NCBI RefSeq assembly: GCF_000204055.1
Contig: NW_006768770.1
Location: 1,984,150 to 2,048,149, forward strand
DNA: 64,000 nt
Source of the DNA: Melampsora larici-populina 98AG31
Lineage: Eukaryota > Basidiomycota > Pucciniomycetes > Pucciniales > Melampsoraceae
Direction of reading: 5' to 3'
The notes beneath the pieces were generated by a model. It was not told the DNA's origin, ran no database searches, and saw only the letters and a list, made by a program, of their open reading frames with translations. Position numbers and translations under genes: made by a program. Below, in pieces: positions 45,099-55,579 of this stretch (positions are counted from its first letter, which is position 1; every line of letters begins with the position of its first letter).

Positions 45099-46610
45099 CT
45101 ACGGTTGGCATTTTGGTCTACCGCTACTCCGCTCTTGATAGCTCTTGCGATCATGGTACGTGCTGCGACGTTCTTCTCCGCTTCTACTTCCGCTGCCACC
45201 GTAATCTCTTCCTGAGACTGCTTGCTTCTGCTCTACTGTCATGGTTGTCCAGATGTGTGACACGATCCACACTCCTCTATATTCCGCCAAGTTCCCAGCT
45301 CCTGCGACTCGAACGGGTTTTGTCGGCTCATAGGTCGTTGTCTTGGATGATGTTGACGGGGCTGTGGTAGTCGTCTTTGGGAGTCCGGTCAATGGGTTCA
45401 TGTGAGCTGAAGGGCTGCCTGCCATATATGGATTTGTACCGTAAGCACGCTCTTGCAGAGCATCTGCCACTGTCTTCGCTTCTTTGAATATCGCTGATTG
45501 CAAGACGCTGAAGTTTCTAATCTTGCTGTTGATGGTCTCTCTCATCACTCCTTGCCAAATTTGCCTGCAATATCGAAGTGCCACCGTCCAACTGAAGTTG
45601 TCACGTGGTTCCATCACCACTTTCCGGTGGCCTTTGAAGCGTTCAGTAAGGGCTTTCCATCCCTCGGCGGCAATATACTTTATGAATGGGCTCATGCAGT
45701 CTATCCAGTCTTCAAACTGCATCAACATTTTGTCAGGAGGAGGATGGCCCCCCTAAACTCGGACTGAGGCGTTTCCGTCGTGGATTCTTGACTCAGTGGG
45801 TGCTTTCCGCCGGCTCCACTCAGTTTGATCGCCGATGAGGAAAACTTTGTTGAAGACAGTAAGTGGAATATAAGACTTGAAAGTTCTAAGCCAATGTGTC
45901 AAGACCGGGGATAGCTGATTCAATCCTTTCTCCATTTCCTCTGTTGTGTCTGCTACTAGTAGTCAACCGTTTTCAACCACGTCACCGTTGCATAGGACTA
46001 GGCGCCCCTTCTTGGATGCTAGGAGGAGTTTCACCTGTTCTTTCTCTTCCTTGTCTGTCAAGGTCTGGTGATCATTTGGATCTTTGTTGGCGAAGCAACG
46101 AATCGCGGTCGGCGCACTTGGAGGTTCAAGGCGAGTGGCTGGTTGATTGTGAGAGTATTGTTTGGTCTCGTATTGGGAAGGACAAGGAGGATGTTGAGGG
46201 AGGCTTGACTGCGTGGTGGGACATTGAGGGGATACCTCTTGTCTAGGAAAAACCTGAGGTGTGATCCATAGACGTTTTACAAGAGGGGTGTTATCCTCTG
46301 TTGCTGAGGATAGCTCGTCGTCTACCAGGTGGTACGGTCTCAATTGTGCAAGACCACTTCCGCTTGCCACTGGGACCCTATTTCCACCTTCGTTGACGTA
46401 GCTTCCCATTGCGGAGCCAGTTATAATATATCTCAATAATGTGGCGCCTTCTGCAAATCTTCCCTTGGCATACAACCATTCTACCCGGTCGTGCAAATCT
46501 TCTGGTGCAGTTTCTGTTCAATATTACAATCCCAGTTAAGTCAGGATCTTTGTCTATGAACAGCACCACTCTGGGTATCTTGCTGACACTCAACCACTCC
46601 CCCATCACAG
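45099..46610 (-). pseudogene. DIRS gag, second part
   Basis: Three minus-strand frames chain here. 46608-46378 has GEWLSVSKIPRVVLFIDKDP. 46496-45963 has EWLYAKGRFAEGATLLRYII, VASGSGLAQLRPYHLVDDEL and a Pro/Gln-rich linker. 45728-45099 (209 residues) has MLMQFEDWIDCMSPFIKYIA, NFSWTVALRYCRQIWQ and an Arg/Ser-rich basic tail (SGSRSGEERRSTYHDRKSYQ) suited to RNA binding. The W-x-x-A-x-x-Y-x-x-x-I block matches other gag relics. Overlaps between frames at 46.4-46.5 kb and the gap at 45.75-45.95 kb suggest a frameshift and possibly an intron. Confidence 0.6.
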
Positions 46611-46772
46611 GGTTCTTGGAGTCTACCTCTCGGACGCAATGCCGCTGTCTGTGGGATCATGGGCCTTCAGCCCCCCAGCATCTCGACGTGCTCCACCTGG
46701 GATTGGTCGTTGTGATTGCAAGGGCAGGGTCAAGTCTAGACACATGTTGCAAGAGAGAGAGGGGGAAAGAGG

Positions 46773-47603
46773 TGAAAAGCGAAAAATCTGGGAAGAGGTA
46801 CCTGAATATCCCGTGACAATTTCCTAGAGGTGAGCTCCTTCACCTCTTGTCACAATATCTACCTGATGGTACTAACCTGTAAGGTTGAATCAGGTCAAGG
46901 TATAAACAGAGAAAAGGGATCAAAGTGCTCAGTCTTTGATCTAATCTTTTCCTTCCGTAGAATAACGGGTTTATTATTTCACCTGAATATCCCGTGACAA
47001 TTTCCTAGAGGTGAGCTCCTTCACCTCTCGTCACAATATCTACCTGATGGTACTAACCTATACAAAAACAGATTTAGAACAAAAGATCTTAAAGGAAAAT
47101 GAACAGTTAGATAAGACAAAAAGATTAAAAGATGAGTTCATAGTATTAAATCTAATCTGACCTGTAAGGTTGAATCAGGTCAAGGTATAAAAAGAGAAAA
47201 GGGATCAAAGTGCTCAGTCTTTGATCTAACTAGCGTTGTGACGGGTTCAGATGAAATAACAGTAAAGAAAACATTCATATTGATTAGTATAACACAAAAG
47301 AGAATAAGGAAATAGTGAAACTATATTGAGAAAGAGAAACAAAGGTGAAGAGATAAAATGAGGTGTGTGATAGTATAAAGGGGGTTGACTTACTCTTTTC
47401 CTTCCGTAGAATAACGGGTAAGGAAAAGAGCCTGTACGCGTATTGGGATTTGTTCAATTAAATATGAAAGATCATTAAGGTTAAGGTTGTAGTTTAATAC
47501 TAAGAGTCATAGTTTAAACCAACCTAGATTACTTAGTGTGATTTCTATTACCTGTCACGACCGCTGAAACATATCACAAGAGAGATCAAGGTATATCTCA
47601 ACA
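46773..47603 (-). repeat. copia 3' LTR, 831 bp, internally rearranged
   Basis: It starts TGAAAAGCG and ends CTCAACA on the plus strand (TG...CA in element sense as TGTTGAG...TTTTCA). It is 181 bp longer than its partner: a shortened extra copy of the R/U-region (46773-46978) precedes the full LTR sequence. The extra copy lacks two internal blocks that the other LTR has, with CCT or CT microhomology at the joints. Confidence 0.93.
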
Positions 47604-48760
47604 CTCCCCCTGTTTCAGATGTCCATGTATTACATCTAATCCTACTTGATCACGGAGTTCTCTGAATGGTCCGGGGTGAAGGGGTTTTGTCAGAGTGTCA
47701 GCAAACATATTTTTGTTGCTAATGTGTCGTAGTTTGATAGTTTTCTTCTTGACTTGCTCCCTAATCCAGTGGTACTGTACTTCAATATGTTTTGTTCGGG
47801 AATGGAATATTGATTTTTGAGTAAGGGATACTGCTCCTGTGCTATCACTACAGAGGATCGTTGGAGATTCCTGATTGAGTGAGATATTGGATAAAAGACC
47901 ACGAAGCCAAACTACTTCTTGTCCTGCTTCTGTTGTTGCTCTGTATTCAGCTTCAGTTGATGATAAGGAGACTGTTGGCTGAAGACGGCTTTTCCAACTG
48001 ACTGCTGCTCCGTTGAGTTTAAATACATAGCCGGTTGTTGATCTCCGGGTACTGGGATCACCAGCCCAATCGGAGTCGGTATGACATTCCGGATAGAACC
48101 AGCTTTGATTTCCCTCGATAGCGGTATTTTGAGGTAAGTAAATTAATCCTAATGACTGATTCCCCTTCAAGTATCTAAGTACGTGCATTCCCATTTGCCA
48201 TGCAAATAGTGATGGTTTTGACAAATGCTGTGATAAAGCTCCAACCGCGTAAGCTATGTCGGGTCTTGTGCCTTGAGCAATGTACATTAAGCTACCAACT
48301 AAGCTGTTGTAAGGAAGTTTTGTTCGTTGAAATTCAATTAGATCATTATCGCTAGCCTTAATAATTTTAGTGCCGCCAGGGAGAGGAGTTGATGCAGGTT
48401 TGCTGTTTTCCGCATTGAATCTTTCTAGCACTGTTTGAATGAAACCAGGCTGACTTAATGAGTAACCACCTTCTTCAGTAGAATTTATCTCAATTCCCAT
48501 GACACAGTGAGCTGGACCCAGATCCTCCATCCTCCATTTTTGTTTCAATAGACTCTTAACCTCTGCTATTTTATCGCCGGTAATAGCCATATCATCTACA
48601 TGTAAATATATCAAAGTTTCTAGACCATCCTCATCCTTTCCATACCATAGACAAGCATCGTGTGGATTTTGGGTTAACCCCATGCTGATAAATTTTTCCT
48701 TAACCTTGTCACTCCAGCATCTCGCCGATTGCTTGAGGCCGTAAAGTGCCTTTTTTTAAT
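47598..48760 (-). CDS. copia pol: RT (motif C onwards) and RNase H
   Basis: This is a 361-residue frame. It has DACLWYGKDEDGLETLIYLH, then HVDDMA (the RT catalytic Asp pair), KWRMEDLGPAHCVMGIEI, LPYNSLVGSLMYIAQGTRPD, YAVGALSQHLSKP, then RNase H with DSDWAGDPSTRRSTTGY, SLSSTEAEYRATTEAGQE, SDSTGAVSLTQ, TKHIEVQYHWIREQV and MFADTLTKPLHPGPF. These are standard copia RT/RH signatures and look intact. It connects upstream to the rest of RT across a one-base shift in an A/T homopolymer at about 48750-48758, so the polyprotein cannot be read through without frameshifting. It ends in the LTR. Confidence 0.93.
47604..47618 (-). other. copia polypurine tract
   Basis: Reads CTGAAACAGGGGGAG in element sense, directly upstream of the 3' LTR. 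It would prime plus-strand DNA synthesis. It is also coding: the last pol codons run through it and the pol stop codon (TGA) lies inside the LTR. Confidence 0.85.
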
Positions 48761-49040
48761 TGTGCGACTTTTCCGTTTGCTCTTTCCGCATCATAACCTT
48801 CTGGTAACTCAAGATAAATTTGTTCCTTGAGGTCTCTGTTGAGGAAAGCAGCAATGGCGTCCATCTGCTCTATTGACCATCCTTTCCCAGCCGCAACTGC
48901 TACCAATATACGAAAAGAAGCCAATTGTCCAGTAGGAGCAAAAGTTTTGTTAAAATCAACGCCTTCAGTTTGAGTATACCCTTTAGCAACATATCTGGCC
49001 TTATGTTTTGACACACTACCGTCTGGATTAATTTATATTT
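48709..49040 (-). pseudogene. copia pol: RT fingers and palm, separate frame
   Basis: The frame reads KHKARYVAKGYTQTEGVDFN, KTFAPTGQLASFRILVAVAA, WSIEQMDAIAAFLNRDLKEQ and IYLELPEGYD. The D-x-x-A-F-L block is RT motif A, with the catalytic Asp in QMDAIAAFL. It is bounded by two frameshifts: upstream near 49025-49040, where W-H-F-K-Y-K-L changes frame, and downstream at the homopolymer near 48755. Both are single-base changes, so the copy looks recently broken. Confidence 0.88.
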
Positions 49041-50777
49041 AAAATGCCATCGGCCACCAACCACCGGAGCATCTTTTGGGCGGTCTACAATTTCCCAAAC
49101 TCCCATATCCATGATATTTTGCATTTCTTTATCACAGGCAGCCCTCCATTTATCAGCATCAGGAGCTTTCATGGCCATTTTATAACTTTTTGGCTCGGCA
49201 CGAGCTTTCATGGCTTCTCGGCACTGGTATACGCTCCAAGAACAATTTGAATAGGACATCTTTGGGACTATGCTACGCATTGGGAATGCCTCGATGAAGT
49301 TTGTTTTACCAGGAGTATATCGTTCAATGGGTTGTTTTGCTCTCTCTGATCGTCTTGGTTCCTTTGGGCCAGGTTGTTCAGCAGCAGGTAATTCAGGAAC
49401 AGGTTGTTCAGCTTCTATGGGAAGGACTTCGTCCGCCGGAAGAGGATGGATCAAGGATGGGTCTATTTGATCATCATTTATTGTTTGCGGTTCTTTAATT
49501 GGACTTGGGTGGGTGGTTTCAATTATCAAATCATCGACATCGTCTATTGTGTCACGTTGATTTATTGAGTCAATAGGATATTCATTTAATGATTCTTTGT
49601 CGTCTGTTGGTTCAATAGGAAGATCCTCAATGAACATCCAATCAGGTCCATCCTCGGCATCCTTCATAAAAGGGAAAACAAGAGGTTGAAAAGTTACATC
49701 ATGGCTGATATGAATCTTATTTGTTTCAAGGTCAAGGATTATAAAGTTGTGGTTGTTTTCTGTTGCTCCTAGGAGGACTCCTGTCCGCAACACAGGTTCA
49801 AATTTTCCTCCTCTAATCTCCTTTCTGATATGACGGTAAACTAGACAGCCAAAAGGTTGAAATCTTTTCATACTTGTCAGCCTATCGTTCCAGAGAGAGT
49901 GAGGTGTTGTTTGAAGGTTGAGCGAGGTTGTAATGGTACGATTCTGTAGCATTACAGCGTACGATACTGCATGGTACCAGTATTTGATTGGTACACACGA
50001 CTGTACCATCAGGCATCTTGCTTTTGTATTGATGGTTCGGTTTGAACGTTCAGCCACGCTGTTTTCTTTGGGAGTGTGTGGCGACGTTACTCTGGTGACA
50101 ATACCTAAATCCTCTAAGTATGGGGTGAGCAAGCCATTTATAAACTCTCCCCCTCCGTCAAATGAGAACATTTTTAATGTTTCTCCAGTCTGTCTCTCGG
50201 CAAAAATGATGTATCGCTTGAAACATTCGAAGACGGTTTCAGCGCTCTTATCTGGTAACCCAAAAGAAACTCGGTAGCTACTGTAGTCATCAGTGAAGAG
50301 GATATAGTACTCTTCACAACTCACAGATGAGGTTCTAATGATTCCACTTAGATCGACATGTACGTTTCCTAGGAATTTGTTTGCTCGTGGTCTAGTGGAC
50401 AAAAATGGCAGACAATGGCTCTTTGCTAAGGGACAGACAGGACACTTGGTAATAATTTCAAAATCTTTTGAGGTAATAGTCTTAGGAAGTACATCTTTAA
50501 AATAACCCAACCCCCACATCCTTTTTAGATATTTCTCGCTTGGGTGACCTAAGGAATAGTGTAATTTCAGAATGGTGAGTTGATTTGTTTTTGAAATTGA
50601 TGACTGGTGGGAACTAGGACTGACAGCTGACCGTAATGCCACATACATCATACTTCCTTCTCCAATGAACCTACCAATGAAAAGCTCTTTCTTTCCATGA
50701 TCAATTCGAAAGTTTGGATCTTCGAGGACAGTTGTTACAGCTCCGGCTCTGAGTAGTCTTCCTCCAGCAATGAGGTT
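49030..50777 (-). CDS. copia pol: GAG-pre-integrase, integrase and start of RT
   Basis: A 583-residue frame (50651-48900, with open sequence up to 50777). It begins with the zinc-binding pre-integrase part: LKLHYSLGHPSEKYLKRM and ITKCPVCPLAKSHCLPF (HHCC). The integrase core has NVHVDLSGII (first Asp), LFTDDYSSY, MFSFDGGGEFINGLL (second Asp) and PHTPKENSVAERSNRTI (Glu). After a Pro/Glu/Ile-rich linker (about residues 370-470) RT starts with MKAPDADKWRAACDKEMQNI, VWEIVDRPKDAPVVGGRWHF. After that the frame shifts. Integrase inserts the DNA copy in the genome. A TGA at 50778 separates it from the protease. Confidence 0.93.
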
Positions 50778-51430
50778 TCAGGATAATTCTGGAACATAAA
50801 GACAATCTTTTAATTTGATATTTTCTCCTTTTGAATTCAGTAAGTTAACATTTCCAATAGAGTGGATGTTGAGGGTAGTGCCGCCTCCAGCTAGGTTCAG
50901 CTTAGCTCCAGGGTCATGATTTTCCATCAAGGTAGCTGATTCAAAAAGTCCGGGGTCATGGAACATGTGATGTGAGGCGCCGGTATCGATTAGGGCAACT
51001 GAATCACAATGATCTCCTATGCATGACAATTGAGGTTGTGCTGAGCATGAGGAATTTCCGTCCAATTCCACACTGTAGCTGACTTCGCGATCTTCCAATC
51101 TTAGGTTGCTGAATGCCGATTGAAGATCCTCTGAATTAGGGAAGTCAGAATCCACGATATGTCGACTAGTTGCTCGATTTTCATGAGAACTGCTCTGACC
51201 GTGTCCTCTTCCTCGAAAACCTCCACAAAAACCACCTCGAGAACCACCGCGATTTCCTCCACGACCACCTCTTGGGTATTCAACCCACTCGCCAGCCTCT
51301 TGCTTCGATCGTTTCCAGCTCTATTTTACCAGCGTTATTAGGATGATGGTAACACTCTGATTGATCGTGCGGCTTGGTGGGGTGCTCTTGGCCCATACAA
51401 CGGTTTCGGCTGCAAGTCTGCCATCTACCT
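50778..51430 (-). CDS. copia pol: zinc knuckle and aspartic protease
   Basis: The frame 51155-50778 contains VALIDTGASHHMFHD, the copia aspartic-protease active site (D-T-G-A-S), followed by GAKLNLAGGGTTLNIHSIGN and LKDCLYVPELS. Just upstream (about 51430-51340) the sequence gives CMGQEHPTKPHDQSECYHHP, a Cys/His knuckle-like site, then a Gly/Arg/Phe-rich RGG-like stretch (51280-51170). The knuckle, RGG and protease parts are in different frames, so there is at least one shift. The protease would process Gag-Pol. Confidence 0.85.
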
Positions 51431-51432
51431 GT

Positions 51433-52350
51433 TCAATTTCCTTGACTGGATTCTGATGTCTCGGCGATTCGGCTGGACTGTTGTCGGTTGGATGAGAACA
51501 TCTTACGAGTCTGGTGAGTTTTCTTGAGCTCAGTTTTTAGATTTCTAAACTTCACATGCCCGGCATCCAGAAGGTCGCAGCCTTTCTCAGCCCACTCGCG
51601 GTTGAGTGATCTGACAAATTGACGTGCTTGCTCTTCTTCAGACATTTCCCCATTCGATCCAAGGTATGCATCTACTTTTGATCTAAAGATATCAATGTAA
51701 TCGATTAAGTCTTTGGTGGATCCTTGAGATAAGTCAGTAATCTCACTACAGAGCATGAGTTTGACTGATTCCGAGTTGCTTATATGATAGTCTCGGATTG
51801 TCTTCCATAGAAGGGACGGTGAAGGTGTAGTCGACTTGATTCCGTTCTCAAATTTGGATATCATTGATATGAACCGGGTGGACTGCGTGGATTCGATACT
51901 AGCAAGAAGCCAGAAAAAAATAGCCTTCTTGGTTGCAAAAACAATCTCGGCATCGATCTGTCCTCCGGCATCTTCTGAATCGAGGTAGTGATCATATGAG
52001 GTTGCCATTAAACCGAAGCGTATTCCATCTGACCAAGCAGTGTAGTTGGAAGCAGTAAGTTTAGTACTTATCGCTATCTTACGGAGGATTGAGTTCATTT
52101 TGATGGATTGCCTCTGAGCAGGGGTATCGGTATCTATGGGGTCATTAGACGCCATTACTAGACTCGGATCTTGGCCAGCAGGGGTTACTGTATGAGATGA
52201 TTGAGCTGTCTCCGCTGAGCTAGAATGGTCCGACTGGTCTTCGAGCTGAGAATTGGCGTTTGTCTTGTCGATCTCCTCTTGGAATGGAGCTGGAGTGGAT
52301 GCGGGTGTGGGTAATTGGGATTCGTCTGAAGCACTCTCTCTTCCTGACAT
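51433..52350 (-). CDS. copia gag
   Basis: This is a 305-residue frame starting MSGRESASDESQLPTPASTP at 52350, 38 bp inside the PBS. After a Ser/Thr/Gln-rich N-terminus, the UBN2-type core starts at about residue 85: MNSILRKIAISTKLTASNYT, AWSDGIRFGLMATSYDHYLD, KKAIFFWLLASIESTQSTRF, SPSLLWKTIRDYH and DYIDIFRSKVDAYLGSNGEM. The end is Ser/Gln-rich. It is intact in this copy. Gag forms the virus-like particle around the element RNA. Confidence 0.92.
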   Translation of the reverse strand: MSGRESASDESQLPTPASTPAPFQEEIDKTNANSQLEDQSDHSSSAETAQSSHTVTPAGQDPSLVMASNDPIDTDTPAQRQSIKMNSILRKIAISTKLTASNYTAWSDGIRFGLMATSYDHYLDSEDAGGQIDAEIVFATKKAIFFWLLASIESTQSTRFISMISKFENGIKSTTPSPSLLWKTIRDYHISNSESVKLMLCSEITDLSQGSTKDLIDYIDIFRSKVDAYLGSNGEMSEEEQARQFVRSLNREWAEKGCDLLDAGHVKFRNLKTELKKTHQTRKMFSSNRQQSSRIAETSESSQGN

Positions 52351-52390
52351 ATGATTTTCGTTTTCTAAATCAATAACTAAGAGTCGAACT

Positions 52391-52404
52391 GACTCTCGCT
52401 ACCA
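52391..52404 (-). other. copia primer-binding site
   Basis: Reads TGGTAGCGAGAGTC in element sense, directly after the 5' LTR. TGGTAGCG matches the complement of a typical initiator-tRNA(Met) 3' end, the usual copia primer. Confidence 0.8.
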
Positions 52405-53054
52405 TGAAAAGCGAAAAATCCGGGAAGAGGTACCTGAATATCCCGTGACAATTTCCTAGAGGTGAGCTCCTTCACCTCTCGTCACAATATCTACCTGATG
52501 GTACTAACCTATACAAAAACAGATTTAGAACAAAAGATCATAAAGGAAAATGAACAGTTAGATAAGACAAAAAGATTAAAAGATGAGTTCATAGTATTAA
52601 ATCTAATCTGACCTGTAAGGTTGAATCAGGTCAAGGTATAAAAAGAGAAAAGGGATCAAAGTGCTCAGTCTTTGATCTAACTAGCGTTGTGACGGGTTCA
52701 GATGAAATAACAGTAAAGAAAACATTCATATTGATTAGTATAACACAAAAGAGAATAAGGAAATAGTGAAACTATATTGAGAAAGAGAAACTAAGGTGAA
52801 GAGATAAAATGAGGTGTGTGATAGTATAAAGGGGGTTGACTTACTCCTTTCCTTCCGTAGAATAACGGGTAAGGAAAAGAGCCTGTACGCGTATTGGGAT
52901 TTGTTCAATTAAATATGAAAGATCATTAAGGTTAAGGTTGTAGTTTAATACTAAGAGTCATAGTTTAAACCAACCTAGATTACTTAGTGTGATTTCTATT
53001 ACCTGTCACAACAGCTGAAACATATCACAAGAGAGATTAAGGTATATCTCAACA
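52405..53054 (-). repeat. copia 5' LTR, 650 bp
   Basis: Runs TGAAAAGCG ... CTCAACA on the plus strand; it is the partner of the 3' LTR at the left. It should hold the element promoter; no TATA box was assigned with confidence. Compared with the other LTR there are about six base changes. Confidence 0.95.
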
Positions 53055-53072
53055 AGAGGGAGGGGTAAAGAA

Positions 53073-53558
53073 TTACTGTTGACGCTTACCTGGGTAGGGG
53101 GTAATCTCTGGTGATTTTGCCCAAGATGGCGTAGGGCTGGTGTTGTCCACCGCTTTCCCTTTCCCCTTTTGCACTGGGGGAGCCCAGGAAGTCTTGGCGG
53201 CGGCGTCTGACCCAATGAGTGGTCCTTGTAAGATACCGGCTGCGTCGTCGATTAGGCCTTCTAACTTGTTGTCCTGAATTGGTTCCCCATCCACGTCATC
53301 GTCTCCTGTTGCACGGTTTCGTCTTGGAGGTTCTAGAGGTGGGCCTGGTAGTTGGCCAAGGGCTACCAATCGTGATCTTGTCAGCGTCAAGTGTGCCGCT
53401 CTTTGTGCGGCTTGTTGCATTGCTTTATCCATAGTTGGCAAGGAATAAAGTTCTTGATATGCGTGAGAGAAACCAAGATGACCACCTTTGATGGGGGTGT
53501 GAGAGACTTGACGGCTTGCTGACGGTAGTGATTGGTGAGGTGTGATGAAAGTTCGCAC
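53073..53558 (-). CDS. DIRS gag, first exon
   Basis: This is a 161-residue frame beginning MRTFITPHQSLPSASRQVSH with an Arg/Ala/Leu-rich helical middle (MDKAMQQAAQRAAHLTLTRS) and an acidic stretch (ATGDDDVDGEPIQDNK). Near its end the coding sequence meets CAG-GTAAGC (about 53093), a good 5' splice donor, and the frame closes soon after. The copia element was inserted about 35 bp further on, which places it in the intron. The second part of gag resumes beyond copia at about 46.6 kb. Confidence 0.55.
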   Translation of the reverse strand: MRTFITPHQSLPSASRQVSHTPIKGGHLGFSHAYQELYSLPTMDKAMQQAAQRAAHLTLTRSRLVALGQLPGPPLEPPRRNRATGDDDVDGEPIQDNKLEGLIDDAAGILQGPLIGSDAAAKTSWAPPVQKGKGKAVDNTSPTPSWAKSPEITPYPGKRQQ

Positions 53559-53623
53559 GCTCTAGTAGACAGAGTTTCCCACTGTAAAAAGCTCTGATCG
53601 TGCACACATTCACGTCTCACCTT

Positions 53624-54632
53624 TCACAGGTTGCGCAAGCCTGTCATGGACATGTGAACCACCTGTGTTATGGTAGTTATGTCTATGATGTTCTTGTCGA
53701 AATAAGGTGTGTAACTTCTCTTAGTATGAGTTGATGTTTTCCCTGGAAAGAACCACATCCCGCTTTCAAAAACGGCACCTTCCGGCATATCTTTGTTTTC
53801 AACCGACAAAACCGGGTTTGCTGAAGTTCCTATTTTGTTTGAAGGTCGGTTTATTGGTAAATTACCTAAAGTTTTTTAAATGTTTAAGTACTTCGCAGCT
53901 CCTAATCCATCACCTGTGACTGATAGTTCCATTGCTTTAGCAAATACTGAATCTTTATTTGTTAAATCTACACTAGCATCAAAACCTTCTTCTTCATCTG
54001 AGTTAATTGATATGGTTATACCTATTCAGATTCACAGTCTGATGTTTAAAATTATGTAATTTATATTTATTTTGATAGTTATTTCAACTATCCTGCTTAC
54101 CATGTTTTTCTTGAGTAGGTACATCTCCTAAAATCGACAAATAATCTGGATTTACTAAAGATTTATCTCTTCTTTTATCTTTCTCTTTTGATCCATTCGA
54201 TTTATTAATACTTGATAAACTTTCCCAGTTGTCTTCTTTATCTAATTACGAAGCATGGCAGACCATTTCAGATATAATTCCAATTAATGTTATCAACAAG
54301 AACTTTGACTTACTCAAACTTTCATTAGTTGGTAGCTTCTCAAGTTCCTTTATGGGAGCTCCTTGAGATTGAGATTGGGATTGATTGATACCAGCACCTA
54401 TAGTAACTAGATCCCCTTGGTCTTGATTTGCGCCAGAACTATTGGCTCTTGCTGAGTTCCCTTGGTTTGACATAGATGATTCGATACCAGGATCTTTTGA
54501 GAGAACCCCTTGGTTCAATTTTGATAGTTTAATGCCGAGATTACCAGATGCATCTCCTTGGCTTTGTTTCAACATATTTACAACCAATCCATCTTCTTTG
54601 TTTGTAGTCTTTCCTCTTCGGTTAGTTGACAT
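53624..54632 (-). pseudogene. Gag-like multi-exon gene, partial
   Basis: The frame 54632-54246 (128 residues) starts MSTNRRGKTTNKEDGLVVNM and contains a repeated pattern (QSQGDASGNLGIKLS, NQGVLSKDPGIESS, NQGNSARANSS), rich in Gln, Asn, Ser and Gly. Downstream on the same strand are KEKDKRRDKSLVNPDYLSIL (about 54180-54110) and, at 53809-53624, DMPEGAVFESGMWFFPGKTS. These can be chained by splice-like sites. Composition resembles the gag N-termini elsewhere, but the family was not recognised. It directly follows the DIRS right end, which may have been inserted into it. Confidence 0.35.
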
Positions 54633-54639
54633 CTCCTGA

Positions 54640-54870
54640 AGTAATTAATAATTTTATGTTTTAGTAGAACAATTAAATCAAGTAGAAACTGATCTATAAT
54701 TTGATCAGTCTTTCAGAGACAATAGATTTAGATTAATCAGAGCAGAACAGTTTATGAGAAGAGAAAACTGGAGAAGCGTGAGGAATCAACGGAAATGTTC
54801 CTCTCTGGAATCAAAGATGATGGAGGATGTTGAGGAGGGGAAAGAGAGGTCTTGAGGTCTTTAATATATC
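54640..54870. promoter_or_regulatory. Divergent spacer before the polymerase fragment
   Basis: AT-rich spacer between the minus-strand gag-like gene and the plus-strand polymerase fragment. No promoter element was identified with confidence. Confidence 0.2.
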
Positions 54871-54873
54871 CTA

Positions 54874-55339
54874 GGCATCTAAGGCTTCAGCTTTGGAAGG
54901 GAAAGACATGTCATGCATGTTGTTCCATTCGAGGCACGGTTTCTGGTTGCTTACCAAACCACAGCTACTAAAGGATCCGTTTGCTCAGTGCCGAGAGAAG
55001 CTGAATTCTGCTACGTGAAGGTCTCGCTGCCCGGATGCGGGCATGGACAGGAGTAACCTCCCTCGTGCCTTGTACGGGTACTTGTTAGTGTTGCTACGGT
55101 TATTTCACAGGAAGAGATGTCCTTACTGGGATGAGCGCTTTAATGGTGAGGAAATAAGTAGCATTTTGTCTGATATTGTCTTAAAATGTGATGAAGTGTT
55201 CACATGCCTTCAGATAGGTGATCAGATGGGTATAATAAAACAGTGTGTTCATAGTGCTTCTTGTGATGTTATGAAGTACTTGATGGAAACAAGGAATTTG
55301 CTAAAGGATAGGAACAGACTTCAAGGTTGGGCCTTGAAA
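54874..55339 (+). pseudogene. Family-B DNA polymerase, 5' part (viral type), cut by hAT element 2
   Basis: A plus-strand frame runs from about 54874, with a TGA at 55016-55018, to the edge of the hAT element. The clear part (55043-55339) has N-L-P-R-A-L-Y-G-Y-L-L, a charged middle with four cysteines, and M-K-Y-L-M-E-T-R-N-L-L-K-D before the break. In family-B polymerases the fingers helices between motifs A and B have this form, with a LP-x-x-L start and a L-x-x-R-K-like second helix. On its own this piece would not be identified; the case rests on its joining in frame, through the duplicated target, to the motif-B-containing fragment at 62680. Exonuclease and motif A were not found upstream, so the 5' end is lost or unrecognisable. 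Confidence 0.6.
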
Positions 55340-55579
55340 CAATGCTGAGCAAGCAACACAACTCTAAGCTAAAAAGCATGTTGCCTGTATAGTAGCTACA
55401 TGAGCTATCCAAAAAACTGTTGATCAAGATACGCAACTTATAGAGCTACACTATCAAGGATAACGTAACTTGCTTAGAATCACACAGCTATCTCAATCTG
55501 ATAGCGTGGCTACAACAGCTACGTTATTGTTACTTTAGCTAAATGGTACATCAAAATCATGTCCCTGAAACACTTTAGA

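Larger units (their letters stand above)
46768..53059 (-). mobile_element. Ty1/copia LTR retrotransposon with target duplication
   Basis: The element occupies 46773-53054, flanked by the perfect 5-bp duplication AGAGG (46768-46772 and 53055-53059). It lies on the minus strand: 5' LTR at 52405-53054, PBS, gag, PR-IN-RT-RH, PPT, 3' LTR at 46773-47603. The domain order (integrase before RT) defines copia. The LTRs differ at only about six places over 650 bp apart from one rearrangement, so the insertion is fairly young, yet pol has two frameshifts and a stop. Confidence 0.95.
42580..53620 (-). mobile_element. DIRS element carrying a copia insertion
   Basis: On the minus strand: gag first exon (53558-53073), then an intron that holds a complete copia element (46773-53054), gag remainder (46610-45099), RT (44872-43943) and recombinase (43970-43185). 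RNase H is absent. 42650-43020 is unusually GC-rich and probably belongs to the 3' terminal region. Ends are approximate because no inverted or split direct repeats could be matched by eye. Confidence 0.7.

Noticed and set aside
43219..45370. Long plus-strand ORFs opposite the DIRS RT, gag and recombinase
   Set aside because: Ser/Leu/Phe-rich antisense frames with no motif; the minus strand has RT and recombinase signatures over the same DNA.
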